A DNA stretch of 64,000 bases from the NCBI GenBank assembly GCA_002286855.1, contig NRSV01000030.1:124001-188000 (forward strand), written 5' to 3'. The notes beneath the pieces were generated by a model that was not told the origin of the DNA, did not search any database, and saw only the letters and a program-made list of their open reading frames with translations. A program made the position numbers and the translations under genes. Positions 11,768-22,817 of the stretch are shown here, piece after piece; position 1 is the first letter of the stretch, and each line of letters opens with the position of its first letter. Source of the stretch: Bipolaris cookei (Eukaryota > Ascomycota > Dothideomycetes > Pleosporales > Pleosporaceae).

Positions 11768-12532
11768 GATTACGAATTAGGTACGCTAAGTATATTATAT
11801 CGGATGAACGAGTGTGGTGAGGGAACGACTGTGAATATCAAATCGAAGGAGCGAAAAGGTCCTTTGAAAAGGTGTACCTGGGTTATCAGTGTGGCAAGAG
11901 CGGGAAGCCAAGTGGGTTTAAAAGGATCATCTATCTCTCAGTCTCCACTGAATGACAAGAGAAATTGGATCACCACCAAGACATCCAATGTCGAATCCCG
12001 CATATTTCGTAAAAAGCGTATACGAGCCATGGCGTTGTTCTATCCCTCTGCCCTGCATGAGTTTCTGTCAATCTTGCTGCGGATGCAAACAGCCGGGTTA
12101 TGATCTCCTTCCGGGGAGTTACCGCAAGTAGAAGTCGATAAGAACTACGTTTTCTTCCGAGGCTAGCTGCGCCCAGTAGTCAAGCTGCTTGGGGATATCG
12201 CGGCAGATTTGGACCCACGTCATGTCAGGGACGAAGGATTACCTGCCTGTTCCTCTCCTGCGGAGACTCCAATACATCTTAATGCATGACTTGTGGCAGA
12301 CGATTCTAGTGAACCGAACTGTCGTGTTTCCGTGTTCCTTTGCACATACTGTTTGTTCTAGTAGTAGGATGTGAAAGTTCCAGTGGAGAAATTGAGTAAA
12401 AGACGTAGATATCACGTTCGGACGAATTCGGAGAATGTCAGCTGACTGATTCTAACACGAGACGCAACACTATTTTATCCTTTTCGACCCCTGTCTCTAA
12501 TTGGCTTGGATCCCGATGTCAGCACAAACAAA
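11768..12532. other. Intergenic region, 765 nt
   Basis: Upstream of the esterase and downstream of the DUF3500 gene. An ATG-led open frame at 11804-12103 is compositionally ordinary and matches nothing known to me. No other signal is seen. Confidence 0.4.
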
Positions 12533-13904
12533 CTATTCTAGTTTCTCATGGTTATCCCTGATAGCCTGACCGTAATCTCCTGCGTTTGGTGTTCGCACAA
12601 TAGTATGCGTATGGTACTTGGCTGGCTCCTTGTTTGTCAAGAAGACTCCGGAATGATGATCAAATTCTACCAGGATAACCGGGCTTTGGATCCGGAAGTA
12701 AAATGCGTCGTCATCGCTGAAGCCACCGATCCAGCAAAAGTACGTTTCGTCAAGATGCTGTTTGATCTGCTTGAGCTTGAGCTTACGGGCGTTGGATGGA
12801 TGGTAAAGAAGGAACTCGTGACAAATGGCCAAGATGAGGTCTTGGAGAGTGGGGTTGAGCGAAGAGACTAAAACACCCTCGTAAGGGACAACCCGGTTGT
12901 CTCGAAAGGCGCCACAGCGATGACGCTGGTCATCTGGGCCCCATGTGTCAGTGATGAGTTCGTCACGCTTGCTCTCATCATTGTTGGAGTTGCCGTAAAC
13001 TTGCTTCATGCCCTCATCCCTCATCTTTTTGAAGATTTGAGCTTTTTGCTGCTCCTCTGCACTCAAACTCTGCATCAGCTTCAAACCGAGATTTCCTTCT
13101 TTGTGAAGGATCTGGGTTCCTTTCCATTCACCTTGGTCGATGATGTTAGGTTCTGCGCCGGTAAAAGAGGGAGTAATGACGACCTGGGGCCCCTTGAAGA
13201 AGCATGCGATATCGAGGTGGTGGCCGTAAAGGAGCCAGCCCCATGGTGAAAATGCGGATGGAGATGGCGTCCCGAACAAGAGAAAGTTGTACGAGTACTT
13301 ATTCAGGATGTTGGGAAGTTTGACGACTTCTCCTAGGAAATGATTGATGCGCATAGCAGATAGTGCCTTTTGGTAGCCTTCTGGCGATAAGGATGCCTCG
13401 ACCACAGCGAGGATTGATTGTGCAGTACTTTCTGGTACTACTGATATTAGTACGGTATCGATACTTTTGCCTAAAGGCCTTCTTACCTTCCTCGAGCCTT
13501 AGTCCAAATGGCCTCAGTAGGAACTCTGGGTTGCTCCATGCCCGCCATTCTCTTGCGTTGATCGGATACACCAGCTTGTTTCTCTTCTCATCATCCAAGC
13601 CCTTTAAAAGTTCTTCTGCTTTTGCGAACGCACCCTGGACATTGGCACCTTCATCTTGGGCCCTAAAAAGACCTGGTCGTACTTTGCCATCGTTGGTAAT
13701 ACCTTTGTAGGGCTCTTCCAACAGCTTTTCCCATACCTTTGTCAAGTCGTACAACCACGGCGGAGCACGGTTGTCTTGCATTGACTGGACATATTGGTAT
13801 ATGTCTTGTTTGGCAGCTGTGGTGAAGCGCAGACTAGATAGATCTGGCAAATGAGCCCGAAAGCCAGCCGAGGCTTGATCAAAAGAGCTTCGTCGCTGCG
13901 CCAT
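12533..13904 (-). CDS. DUF3500 family protein
   Basis: Exons 13904-13487 and 13431-12533, intron GTAAGA...TACCAG of 55 nt; 438 residues. The C-terminal half carries the family signature: VEFDHHSGVFLTN followed by HTHTIVRTPNAGDYG. Earlier marks are GYQKALSAMRINHFLGEVV and FGTPSPSAFSPWGWLLYGHH, which in this family bracket a conserved metal- or ligand-binding-looking core. Biochemical function is unknown; the His/Asp-rich motifs hint at a metal site (inference). No signal peptide is evident from the chosen start MAQRRSSFDQAS; an in-frame non-initiator extension reaches 14000. The gene stands alone between the esterase and a 1.3-kb gap. Confidence 0.85.
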
Positions 13905-15221
13905 GTCTATGCGGTGTTGGTTTTGCAGAGCACAGGCAAAGGGCTTTCTTATTGCGTATTGGGCACAACGGTCAGTACTACTGTGCAGTCCGCGGCACAA
14001 GATGTAGAAAATGGTTCAAGGGGTTAAATCTGGCTCCGAAGTCCACGCAATCGACGTCTCAACTGTCAGCAGGAATTCCAGCTAGCCTCGACACAACTGC
14101 CGGATGAACGCTCTTCCCAGTCGCCTGAGGTTGGGGCTTCTCGAGAGCGTTTCCCACAAGACACCAGTCAATGATGACTAGAATAAAGACGACGACTGGC
14201 GGCTTGGTACTGGCTCCTCATGTGATGGTTGGAGTGATGGTATTGTCTGGATTGACAGGAGAGATGTCCCCACATTCCGCATCAAACATTAGCGCGGGGC
14301 ATCCGGCCCCTCATTGCATACCCGTACAACTGATATCGGTGTGCTCTTGACGAGACAGCCACACGGGTTGATGGGCTTACATTCAGCTAGCTGGCATCTA
14401 ATTGGTACGTTCATATCGCGGGTGTCAGCCATCTTGAACGGTAAATTGGACTTTTAGGCGGTGTGAATGCTAGATGTCTATTCTCCGATCCTATAATGCA
14501 ACATGCGTAAAACATATATTTTGTTGCCAACAGCTCGATCGAAATTGCTCCATATACCTGGGAGTCTGGCAATTGACTAGTACTTATAGGCATTCTACAC
14601 TCCGTCGAGTAGAGTACTGTGTGGTCGTAGACGCACAGTCGTGCCGGGCCGATTGTGTGGTACGTGGTTCCGTCTCTCCGTGGGGACGGAATTCCCGGCG
14701 TCGGCGGTGGGGCAAGGCACAAAAGATACTTTAAGCGTAGCCCCGCCTACAGTGGGGGGGGGGTGGATGGACTGTTGGCTGGCTACCACAAAAACCCGCA
14801 ATACACATACTTGGATGGACTCGAGCTAGGCGGATATCTGCTGTGTAGAAACATATATAATTACCGACCGACTCCGCCCAATCATAGAACAATCTTGTGT
14901 GGCATTTCGCACGGTGCCCAGTCAACTCAAAAAGAAGCAATAGCTCCGGCTAAGCCATCATCCGGCATTCCTTTACATATTACTTGTTGACCATACCTTA
15001 CAAGCTGTGGGGTTTTGTGGGGTGCAACTTAAATTGTGCGGTACATACATACATAGAAATACCTCGTACGATATACCGGTAAAGCTGGAATTCAATAAGT
15101 CAGCCATAACATCGTCGACGACACACAGCTTTGCCGCCGCATCAACCATTTTCTCCAAGTAAACCGCTACTATACAGCCAAGTACGCAGTGTCAGAATTA
15201 AACTTGTTCAGAGCAAAAGAT
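13905..15221. other. Divergent intergenic region, 1.3 kb
   Basis: Shared upstream space of the DUF3500 gene and the FAD monooxygenase gene. A poly-G run of about ten lies near 14754-14763. No coding frame is convincing. Confidence 0.5.
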
Positions 15222-16614
15222 ATGGCGGAGCAAACGAGGATAGCCATTGTTGGCGCGGGTATGCTTCTTCAATCCATATTCCCACCTTTGGAGTGCATCC
15301 ACTAATAGTATCTCAGGTATGGGCGGTCTTGCCGCAGCTCTCGCCCTTGCAAAAGCCGGCCATAAGAACATCACGATATATGAAAATGCCCCAGTCATGG
15401 GCTTCGTAGGTGCAGGCATTCAACTAGCACCCAATATGGCCCGCATCCTCGACCGGTTAGGTTGCTGGGGCCCAATCCGCGACGAAGCCGTCGTATGTGC
15501 AAACACATACATTAAGGAAGGTTCAACAAACAAGGAGCTGGGATATGTAGATCTAGGATATGTCAAGGAAAAGTACGGATACCCACACATGGTTGGCCAC
15601 CGAGCCAGTCTTGCAAATGGTCTATTCGAAGGTTGCCAGAAGGAGAGAGGCATCACATTCAAACTAGGTTGTACAGTATCCGACTTTCGCTTCGGCCCCA
15701 AGCCCAAATTCACAATTACTCCATCTCAAGGCAGTCGCGAGCCCTACCAGGTCGAATGTGACATTCTCCTCGGCGCCGACGGAGTCAAGAGCAGCACCCG
15801 TGTTGCCATGCTCAAGGAACTCGGACACACAGGCTCTGCGCGTGACTCTGGCCAAGCCGCCTACCGCATCATGCTCAACCGCTCGCAAATGGAGCACGAT
15901 CCCGAACTACTCAAGCTCATCAATTCAGACACGGTAACACGCTGGATCGGCGAGAAGAAACACATCATCGCATACCCCATCCATAACAAGCAAATCTACA
16001 ACATCTCCACCGCGCAGCCAGACACAAACTTTGCCGGCGCTCCAGACGCACAGTACACGACAAAGGGAAGCAAAAAAGCCATGCTGGACGTCTACGGCGA
16101 CTTTTGCCCCATGATCCACCGCATGCTGGGCCTGGTGCCAGAAGGCGAGGTCGTCGAGTGGAAGCTCAGAGTTCACGACCCGTTGATAACGTGGGTCCAC
16201 GGCCCAACTGCACTAGTAGGTGATGCATGCCACCCGACTCTCCCGCACATGGCTCAGGGTGCCGCGCAAGCCATCGAAGACGGCGCCGTTCTCGGTGTCG
16301 TCCTATCGCCCAAGCGCATCGCAGACGGCAGGCCCGAAACCATTGAGCGCGCACTACGCTTGTACGAGAAGCTGCGAAAGCCTAGAGCTGAGGCGCTGGT
16401 TGAACTTGCGGCGGAGAGCGGGCGCCAGATGCATCTGGGTGCGGGCAAAGCGAAAGAGGAGCGCGACAAGGCTTTTGCGGCTCTAAAGGAGGGCAAGGGC
16501 AAGGTTCCGGATCGCTGGGCGGACGCTGATGTGCAGGCGAATGTGTATGGGGTTGATGTTGTGGCGCAGGCGGAGGAGTTGTGTGATAAGGAGGGGTTTG
16601 GGCCAAAGCTGTGA
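15222..16614 (+). CDS. FAD-dependent aromatic monooxygenase (salicylate hydroxylase-like)
   Basis: Exons 15222-15258 and 15317-16614; 444 residues. The 58-nt intron (GTATGC...TCTCAG) splits the nucleotide-binding motif, and splicing restores IAIVGAGMGGLAAALALAKAG. Group A flavoprotein hydroxylase marks follow: the E-x-A-P acidic end of the second strand, the DG motif GADGVKSSTR, and the GD motif GDACHPTLPHMAQGA. These enzymes use NAD(P)H and oxygen to hydroxylate aromatic acids such as salicylate or hydroxynicotinate; the exact substrate cannot be read from sequence. No signal peptide, so cytosolic. It is tail-to-tail with an MFS transporter 178 nt away, which suggests joint use (inference). 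Confidence 0.92.
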
Positions 16615-16791
16615 GCATTCCTGTAATTTGAGAGCAATAAAAAGTAGTTTTCTAATTGATCAGTATATCTTGAGGCTTTGTTCGTTCTTGTATTGTGGAG
16701 TGTATTCGTACTGATAGTAGACAAGTAAGCCGAAGCAATATGAGAAGATGTAGATACAACAAGTACATCTTTTTCCCTTCCTTCTACCATC

Positions 16792-18404
16792 TCACCCACT
16801 TTCCGCAATGCTTCCCCTACTACTAAATCCTTTCCAATGCGTAACCATAACAGGCACTAAGCTCACTCCAACCAGCAGCGCCACAGCCACACCCGCACTA
16901 TCCGCAACCCCAACCTTCTCAAACATATCTGGGAACCAAAACGGGCCCAAAAAGCCCCACATCTGCCTCACAAACGTGATGAAGACGCCAATGCTACCAG
17001 CCTCTTCGGGATAGCAATCAACCGCATACGTCATCAGCACCGTGGTAACAATCTGGTTTCCAGCCGCGGCTATGCCTGCACCGACAATGGGCGTGACATT
17101 CCACTCCAGCGGGGCCGCCTGCTCGATGCGCACCAGGAAAACAGTGATACCGCAGATAGTCAGCAAAATCCCGATGTACGAGAGCCAGAGTCGGAACTCG
17201 GGAGCAGGCCGTAAAGGTGCAGTTTTGCTTGCTCGCCAGCGCATCCAGCGGTCGCTGGAGTGGCCCCCTATTTGCTCGCCAAGCGCCGTTCCAACTATGG
17301 TGCCGAGGAACTGAAGGCCGAGTTGCTGGGCGTTGAGGTGGAATTTGGCCATGAAGAGTTGGGGGATTTCGACAGTGGTGAGGACGGAGGCGAAGAGGAA
17401 GACCATGGCGTATGCGCAGGCGGGGATGACGATGCAGGGGTAAGCAAAGAGGCGGAGGGGAGATATGAATTCGTATAGGTTCATGGGAGTGGGGTCGATG
17501 CGGCGGAACTTCAGGTACATTTCTTTGTAGGCTGCGAGGCCTGATTGCGCGTGCTGCGCCTTGTCATGTCGCATGAAGCGTGTTTCGGGACCAAAGAGGG
17601 AATAGAGAATGAGTTGGACGCCGTTGATGATGGCGAGGATCCAGTAGATCCATCGGTATCCCGCGTTGTATGTTACGAAGCCGAAGATGAGGGGTGCAAG
17701 AGGTATACCTAGAGTGATCATGACAGTCCACATACCCATGAATTTTGCACGCTCTTTACGGAAAAAGGTTTCGACCACGACGGCGCTGCCGATAGCGTTG
17801 GGTGGACATATGAAGAAAGACTGGAATGCGCGGCACGTTGCCATTGCAGCGTAGGTTTGGCTTTTGGCACAGCCAATGTTAAAGACTAGACTTCCGACCA
17901 GTGAGATGATGAAGATAGGGCGCCGACCGTATCGTGTTGAGAGAGGTCGCCAGAATAACGGGCCACCACCTAGAATGGCAATCTGCAATGAGGTGAGGTA
18001 CGATGCTTTTTGGATGCTGACACCCAGGTCTTGGGATATCTCTTCGTAGGCCGGGATAATGGCAGACGCAGGGAATGCACACATCATGGCGTGGAAAGCT
18101 ACGAAAAGGACGTTTATGATTTTCTAATTGTTGGTTAGAAAGGAATGCCAGTGAAGAGAAGTTAAGGACCACTTGCCTTCCATTGAGGCCAGTTGTACGG
18201 ATCAGCGGTCCCCATGGTAGGTAGAGGGTCGAGATCGAGTGTGCCATGACGCTGGAGCAGGTATTGGCGATGCTCTTCGGAGAGGTGAGATGCTTCTTCC
18301 TTGCCGAGATATGTGCCATGAGTAGCAGCATGCTCGAGATCCTCGCTGTACTTGGGATTATCGGCAATAAGGTCCTTATTCGTCCCAACTATTTGGCTCT
18401 TCAT
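16792..18404 (-). CDS. Major facilitator superfamily transporter, 12 helices
   Basis: Exons 18404-18177 and 18123-16792; 519 residues. The intron uses a GC donor (AAG/GCAAGT) and TTAG acceptor, which joins DPYNWPQWK to KIINVLFVAFHAMM; this fits the conserved NWP-W-K-K entry into helix 1 of drug:H+ antiporter-like carriers. About twelve helices are visible, with the loop 2-3 motif A variant RPLSTRYGRRP. A 75-residue hydrophilic N-terminus precedes the first helix. Likely a plasma membrane importer or exporter of small organic molecules; its partner may be the neighbouring aromatic hydroxylase. Start MKSQIVGTNKD is the first ATG that leaves a normal-length N-terminal domain. Confidence 0.92.
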
Positions 18405-21400
18405 CTTGCCTATCAGTAACGTACACGCACAGGAAATACGGAAGAGATGAAGAAAGCAAGAGACTGGCAAGCAATCTTTTGGCTGGCATCCATCAGTGGC
18501 GTCTCCATGCTATGTACTCTCTATGCTCCATTTTTTCCCTCGGAAGCAGACTTTCGCAGAGACCCCCTCAGTGGAGACCCCAGAGATAGGACCCATTAGT
18601 GAAATGCGGGCCCATGGGGTCCCCAAACAAAGGTCCTGAGCTATTGTCGCCGCGGCTTCGTCGCTAGCTACCACACGGCTTTCCAAGTCGGCAGCCACAC
18701 ATCGGATGCTTGACTTATTGTAGGCGACGCTCCAAGTAGCGCCATCCGCGCTCAAGCTTTACGGCAAAGCTTGGCTGAAAGGGGGGCTGAATTCCGGGCA
18801 AACACCTGCGGCTCTTCTGCCTAAAGGGTTTGGTTTATGCTATTGGCTGGGCGAGTTGGGATTTGATTCGTCCAACTGCTTTGTGGTTGGGATGCAAAAG
18901 AGACGGCAGTTGCCTCCGGTGGATCCAGTGGGTCTGGTTGAGGCGAGTCTGCAACCGCCGATGCGTCTCCTTATACTTTCTTTTTCTCGATCGACAGGTT
19001 GTGACCAAATTAACCTTTTTTAAAGAATCATTTCGCTCATAACAGAGGAAGAGGACTATCAGAATACCAGATTGTTTGTATGTCTTTGTGCTGCCTAAGA
19101 GATGCAGCAAACGTTACATGATGTCATCAATTTATCCATCTACGCCTCTCAGCATTTTGCTATCTGCACAGCCAAGACCAATATGCAAAGGGCGATTGCG
19201 AACCTAGTCAATTTTTTATCTAATGCTACCTTAGGTCCACTGCTGTCTCAACAATGTCCCACAAAACATGCCACTCTTTGCTTTAGGAAGAGTTAGCTGC
19301 ACATCTTATATGTTCTCTAGGATGAACTCTTACAATGTCTCCATAGCACTGCAGTTCCAAAGTACCCTGCGACATGGCATCTCGTATCTCGACACAAACT
19401 TGGTCTAGCAGCTCTTTGTAAACGCCACTACGTCCGTAGCCTGTTCTCCACATCTTGATATCAACAGCATGCGCTTTTGCAGTGTCAGATGTGGAAATAG
19501 CATGCTTCTATCTATGCGGTACCGATCACCCACGAGAGCAGACATGACGGCTGCAAGGATGGATTCGGTATAGAAGAGGGTTTAGGCTGATTGTGCAGGT
19601 TATAAAACACCTTACCGGCGGGTTTTGTGTAATATAGGGCATTCTGAATACAATAAGGACGTGTGCCATAGGCATCATTTTCTTGACAGGAGATTCGTAT
19701 GGTGGATGGATAGAGTTATGCGTTCAGAGTGAGGTCCTTATAAGGCTGTGTGCTTGTTATACAGTATTACAAGAAAATCTTGCTTACTCGGACGTAGCGG
19801 CCAAGTAAACTGGAACTTGCTAGAAAATCCCGGACCGCTACATACTATGCGTGTGGAGAGGTGAGCAGATCTAATGGCGGATGAGTGGCCATAATATCAA
19901 GCAAAAGCCGCTGGATCTCTTCCAAGCTAAGGCTGTAGTTGTTTGCATGTACCAGCATGTGCACTATCCCATTGTGTCTTTACTGGACTGAGCTTTAACT
20001 CGAGGTGCGCGCGGAACTCATGGTTTTGAGGAGCGTTTCAAAGTTATAATTATGTTGCCGACCAGCTATGGTTTGTTGCCTAGTTGTCTGGGCTTTTCGA
20101 GGGCGCATGTTTGGTGTTTGACGAAACATTTGTCAGTGCTTCGATGGTGTAAGGCATTTGGACCGACTGGTATTTTTTTGACACAAAAATCTGGGTCGGT
20201 CGTCCTGCTGCTTGAGGCTCATTCGCTATTCCAGAAACAATATCTACAACCGTTTCTCTATAGCCTCATTATCCCTGGTAATGTCAATTTCAGGATGCTA
20301 TGAGAGTCGCCTCGTATGGTCCGTGTTCGTGCGAAGAGTCCAGGGCCTCTATTGCAATATATTTTTGACGCTGGTACTGACAAGAAACCAGATGTGTCTT
20401 ATGCGAAGACTAATGGCCACGGAAGCGTTCTGGGTTTCGTTTTAATCAGTATCTGGGTGCCGAGGTTCAAGTAAGTAGGTATGACTAGGACGATGGAAGA
20501 AACGTGCACTGCTGATGCGGTCATAATCCAAAGTCAAATAGATATCCTGCAGGAGAAGTCTGCACCAGGCGTTAATGAAGATAGGAGACATGAAGAAAAA
20601 TCATGGTGTTGACGTTGAGGTCTCTGGCCGGACGAGGAACCGGTTGTAGATATGCAGGCTGACATCAGCACGGCAGGATATCGGCGAGTCTCGTGACCAG
20701 CAGCCTCACCCCACAATCGAAAGACGGTCGTCTAACCACCATCAGCACACAGCTAACTCCACCTGGATGTAACGCTCCGCCCCGCTGACGTACAATTGGG
20801 TGTAGCCCGCTGCCGTCCTCACAGCCGAAACGTATCCCAGACGGGTCACGGCCGCCAAGCAGTAGTAAGAGAGTAGTGGGCGCGGCTGCGATGGATACAG
20901 AGTAGACATAGATGCGCGGCCGGGAGAGAAGGGGTTCACGTCGCCCAGCAGCACGGTACGTCAGCAGTCCCCGGATTTGAAGACACAGCACGACAATGGC
21001 TCGGATTGGCCGTCTGTTACTCTCAGGGTCAGGGAGGCCGGTGATGTCAAGTGTTGTGATTCGTGGCATGACACGAGGGTGGTCGTGGAGAGACAGCGGT
21101 GCACAGCCCGCCTGTGACCTGCATTTCCCCGCACAACGCTGCCGTATATACAGGCTGCATAGTCCGCGCCTTGGAATCCCTTGACCGGAACACATCACGC
21201 ATCACCACGCATGAACACACCTTTCCACGCATCAATCAAACATCTCCCTGCCAGAAACCAAACCGCGGCCGATACACGCACCTCTTGGCCATCACATCCA
21301 CGCACACCAAGCCCATACCCATCACCACTACCAACGGGATATAAGTCAAACCACATCTACCCTATTCGAGCATAACCCACTGGCCATTTCACTTTTCGCC

Positions 21401-21429
21401 ACTCCTACTACTACACAAGCGCCAACAAC
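18405..21429. other. Gene-free stretch, 3.0 kb
   Basis: Open frames are short and none shows a family motif on either strand. No terminal repeats, transposase text or tRNA was recognised. The last 100 nt, with gggatataag at about 21336-21345, is the likely core promoter of the gene at 21430. The rest may hold decayed sequence that I cannot identify. Confidence 0.5.
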
Positions 21430-22029
21430 ATGTCTTTCCTCCTCCGCACTTCGACCCTCGTTCGCCAGAGGCTCTTCACCACCTCGACACGTGCTCGTAC
21501 TGCCATTTCCCTCGAGGATGCGGCAGCAGCACATATGGCAGCCGCCCCAAGCGCCAGTGTTGTCCCCAAGCTCGGAAGGGTCGCCAGATGGTGAGTCTGC
21601 TACTTACATAGTCCATCACCACCTGTATACAACCAAGACTAACAAAGACCCAGGTACCTCCCTACCATGGCCATGGTAGCCATTGGTATGATCTATCTCC
21701 CCAGAGATGCATCATCATCGCAGCCTCGCCGGCCACTTTCGCTTGGTGATGCTAATGCTAACATAGGTTTTGGCGTTACAAATGCCCTCAATGACGCCAA
21801 CCGCAAGGTCCACTCTGCACTAGAGCTGACCCAGGAGCAAAAGAACCAGATGCTCATGGACGCCTATGGCGAGCGCTCTAGCTTGCAAGACATGGAACGC
21901 GCCATTGCCGGACTGGAAGCCAGGTTCACTACGCGCAAGGACAGGAACAAGATCCTGGAGGAGGCGTACGGCGACAAGACCAGCATTAAGGATCTCCAGC
22001 GCGCCATGGAGATTTACGAGGTGCAATGA
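21430..22029 (+). CDS. Small putative mitochondrial protein with an internal duplication
   Basis: Exons 21430-21590, 21654-21685 and 21767-22029; 151 residues. The second intron (81 nt) is called because it has a GTATGA donor, a textbook TGCTAAC branch and ATAG acceptor; it is a multiple of three without stops, so retaining it would add 27 residues. The first 30 residues are rich in Arg, Ser and Thr with no acidic residue (MSFLLRTSTLVRQRLFTTST), a typical mitochondrial presequence. A short hydrophobic stretch follows (residues 55-72). The C-terminal half has two copies of N-x-x-(L)-x-x-A-Y-G-x-x-(S/T)-S-(L/I)-x-D-x-x-R-A at residues 91-110 and 125-144, 34 residues apart, each predicted helical. 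I do not recognise the family. Confidence 0.75.
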
Positions 22030-22817
22030 GTGAAAGCGAGGCGTTGGAAGGGGGAGGTTGTCAGAAACTAGTCGAGCAGAAACGACCAGTGTCGCGTGCA
22101 ACAAGGGACACGCACGCCACATGAGGGACCCGAAGAAGGGAACGAGGGAGAACAAGGAAATCCATGCGCTGCGCGCCGTGGACCCCACACTGCATACCAG
22201 GCCACGAGCAACGGCCACCACAGCATTCAAGCTGTCCCCGGCTCGTGTGCCTTGTGGAATTGAAGGAGACATAAGTCGTTTTCATCACTCAGCATAGCAT
22301 CAAGCGGTTTTTTTTCATAGCATTTGGCGTCAAAGAGAGAACCCTCTGGAATAAATAGGGGGGGGGGGCTACGAATTATGTACCATATTTTCAGAATGAA
22401 ATATCAAACATTAACAAACACTCAAGTTCTATGTATCCTCTCTACCGTTCTCTATCGGCCTGGTTTCTTTCTCTCTTTCTCTCTTTTTTTCCCATACATC
22501 CAACTACACATTGAAAGTTTGCTCGTCGGTGCAATCCATTATGGGACATAGTCCGCAAGTCCCCCGACTTTTCCCGACCGGCCGCGCTCATAGCTACAGT
22601 ACATGCACCACTCCACATTCCGATGCAAAGTGCTGCTCATTTCGTCTACCAGTGCTACGGAAATTAGGGCGAGGGAGACTTATTTTGAAGAGAGCCTTTC
22701 CCCTTTTTATTCCCCCAAAGAACCATTTTCAACGTAGTAAATACAAGTACAGAAAAAAAAAATCGTAAGGGTGAAATATGTCGTGACTTTCATTCGCTAC
22801 TGAACCAAAAAAAACAT
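22030..22817. other. Convergent 3' region
   Basis: 3' ends of the small mitochondrial-type gene and the permease meet here. A G9 run lies near 22361-22369. No gene seen. Confidence 0.5.

Noticed and set aside
18405..21429. Possible decayed transposon in the 3-kb gap
   Set aside because: No terminal repeats, transposase or reverse transcriptase motif could be found by eye; a repeat search would be needed.
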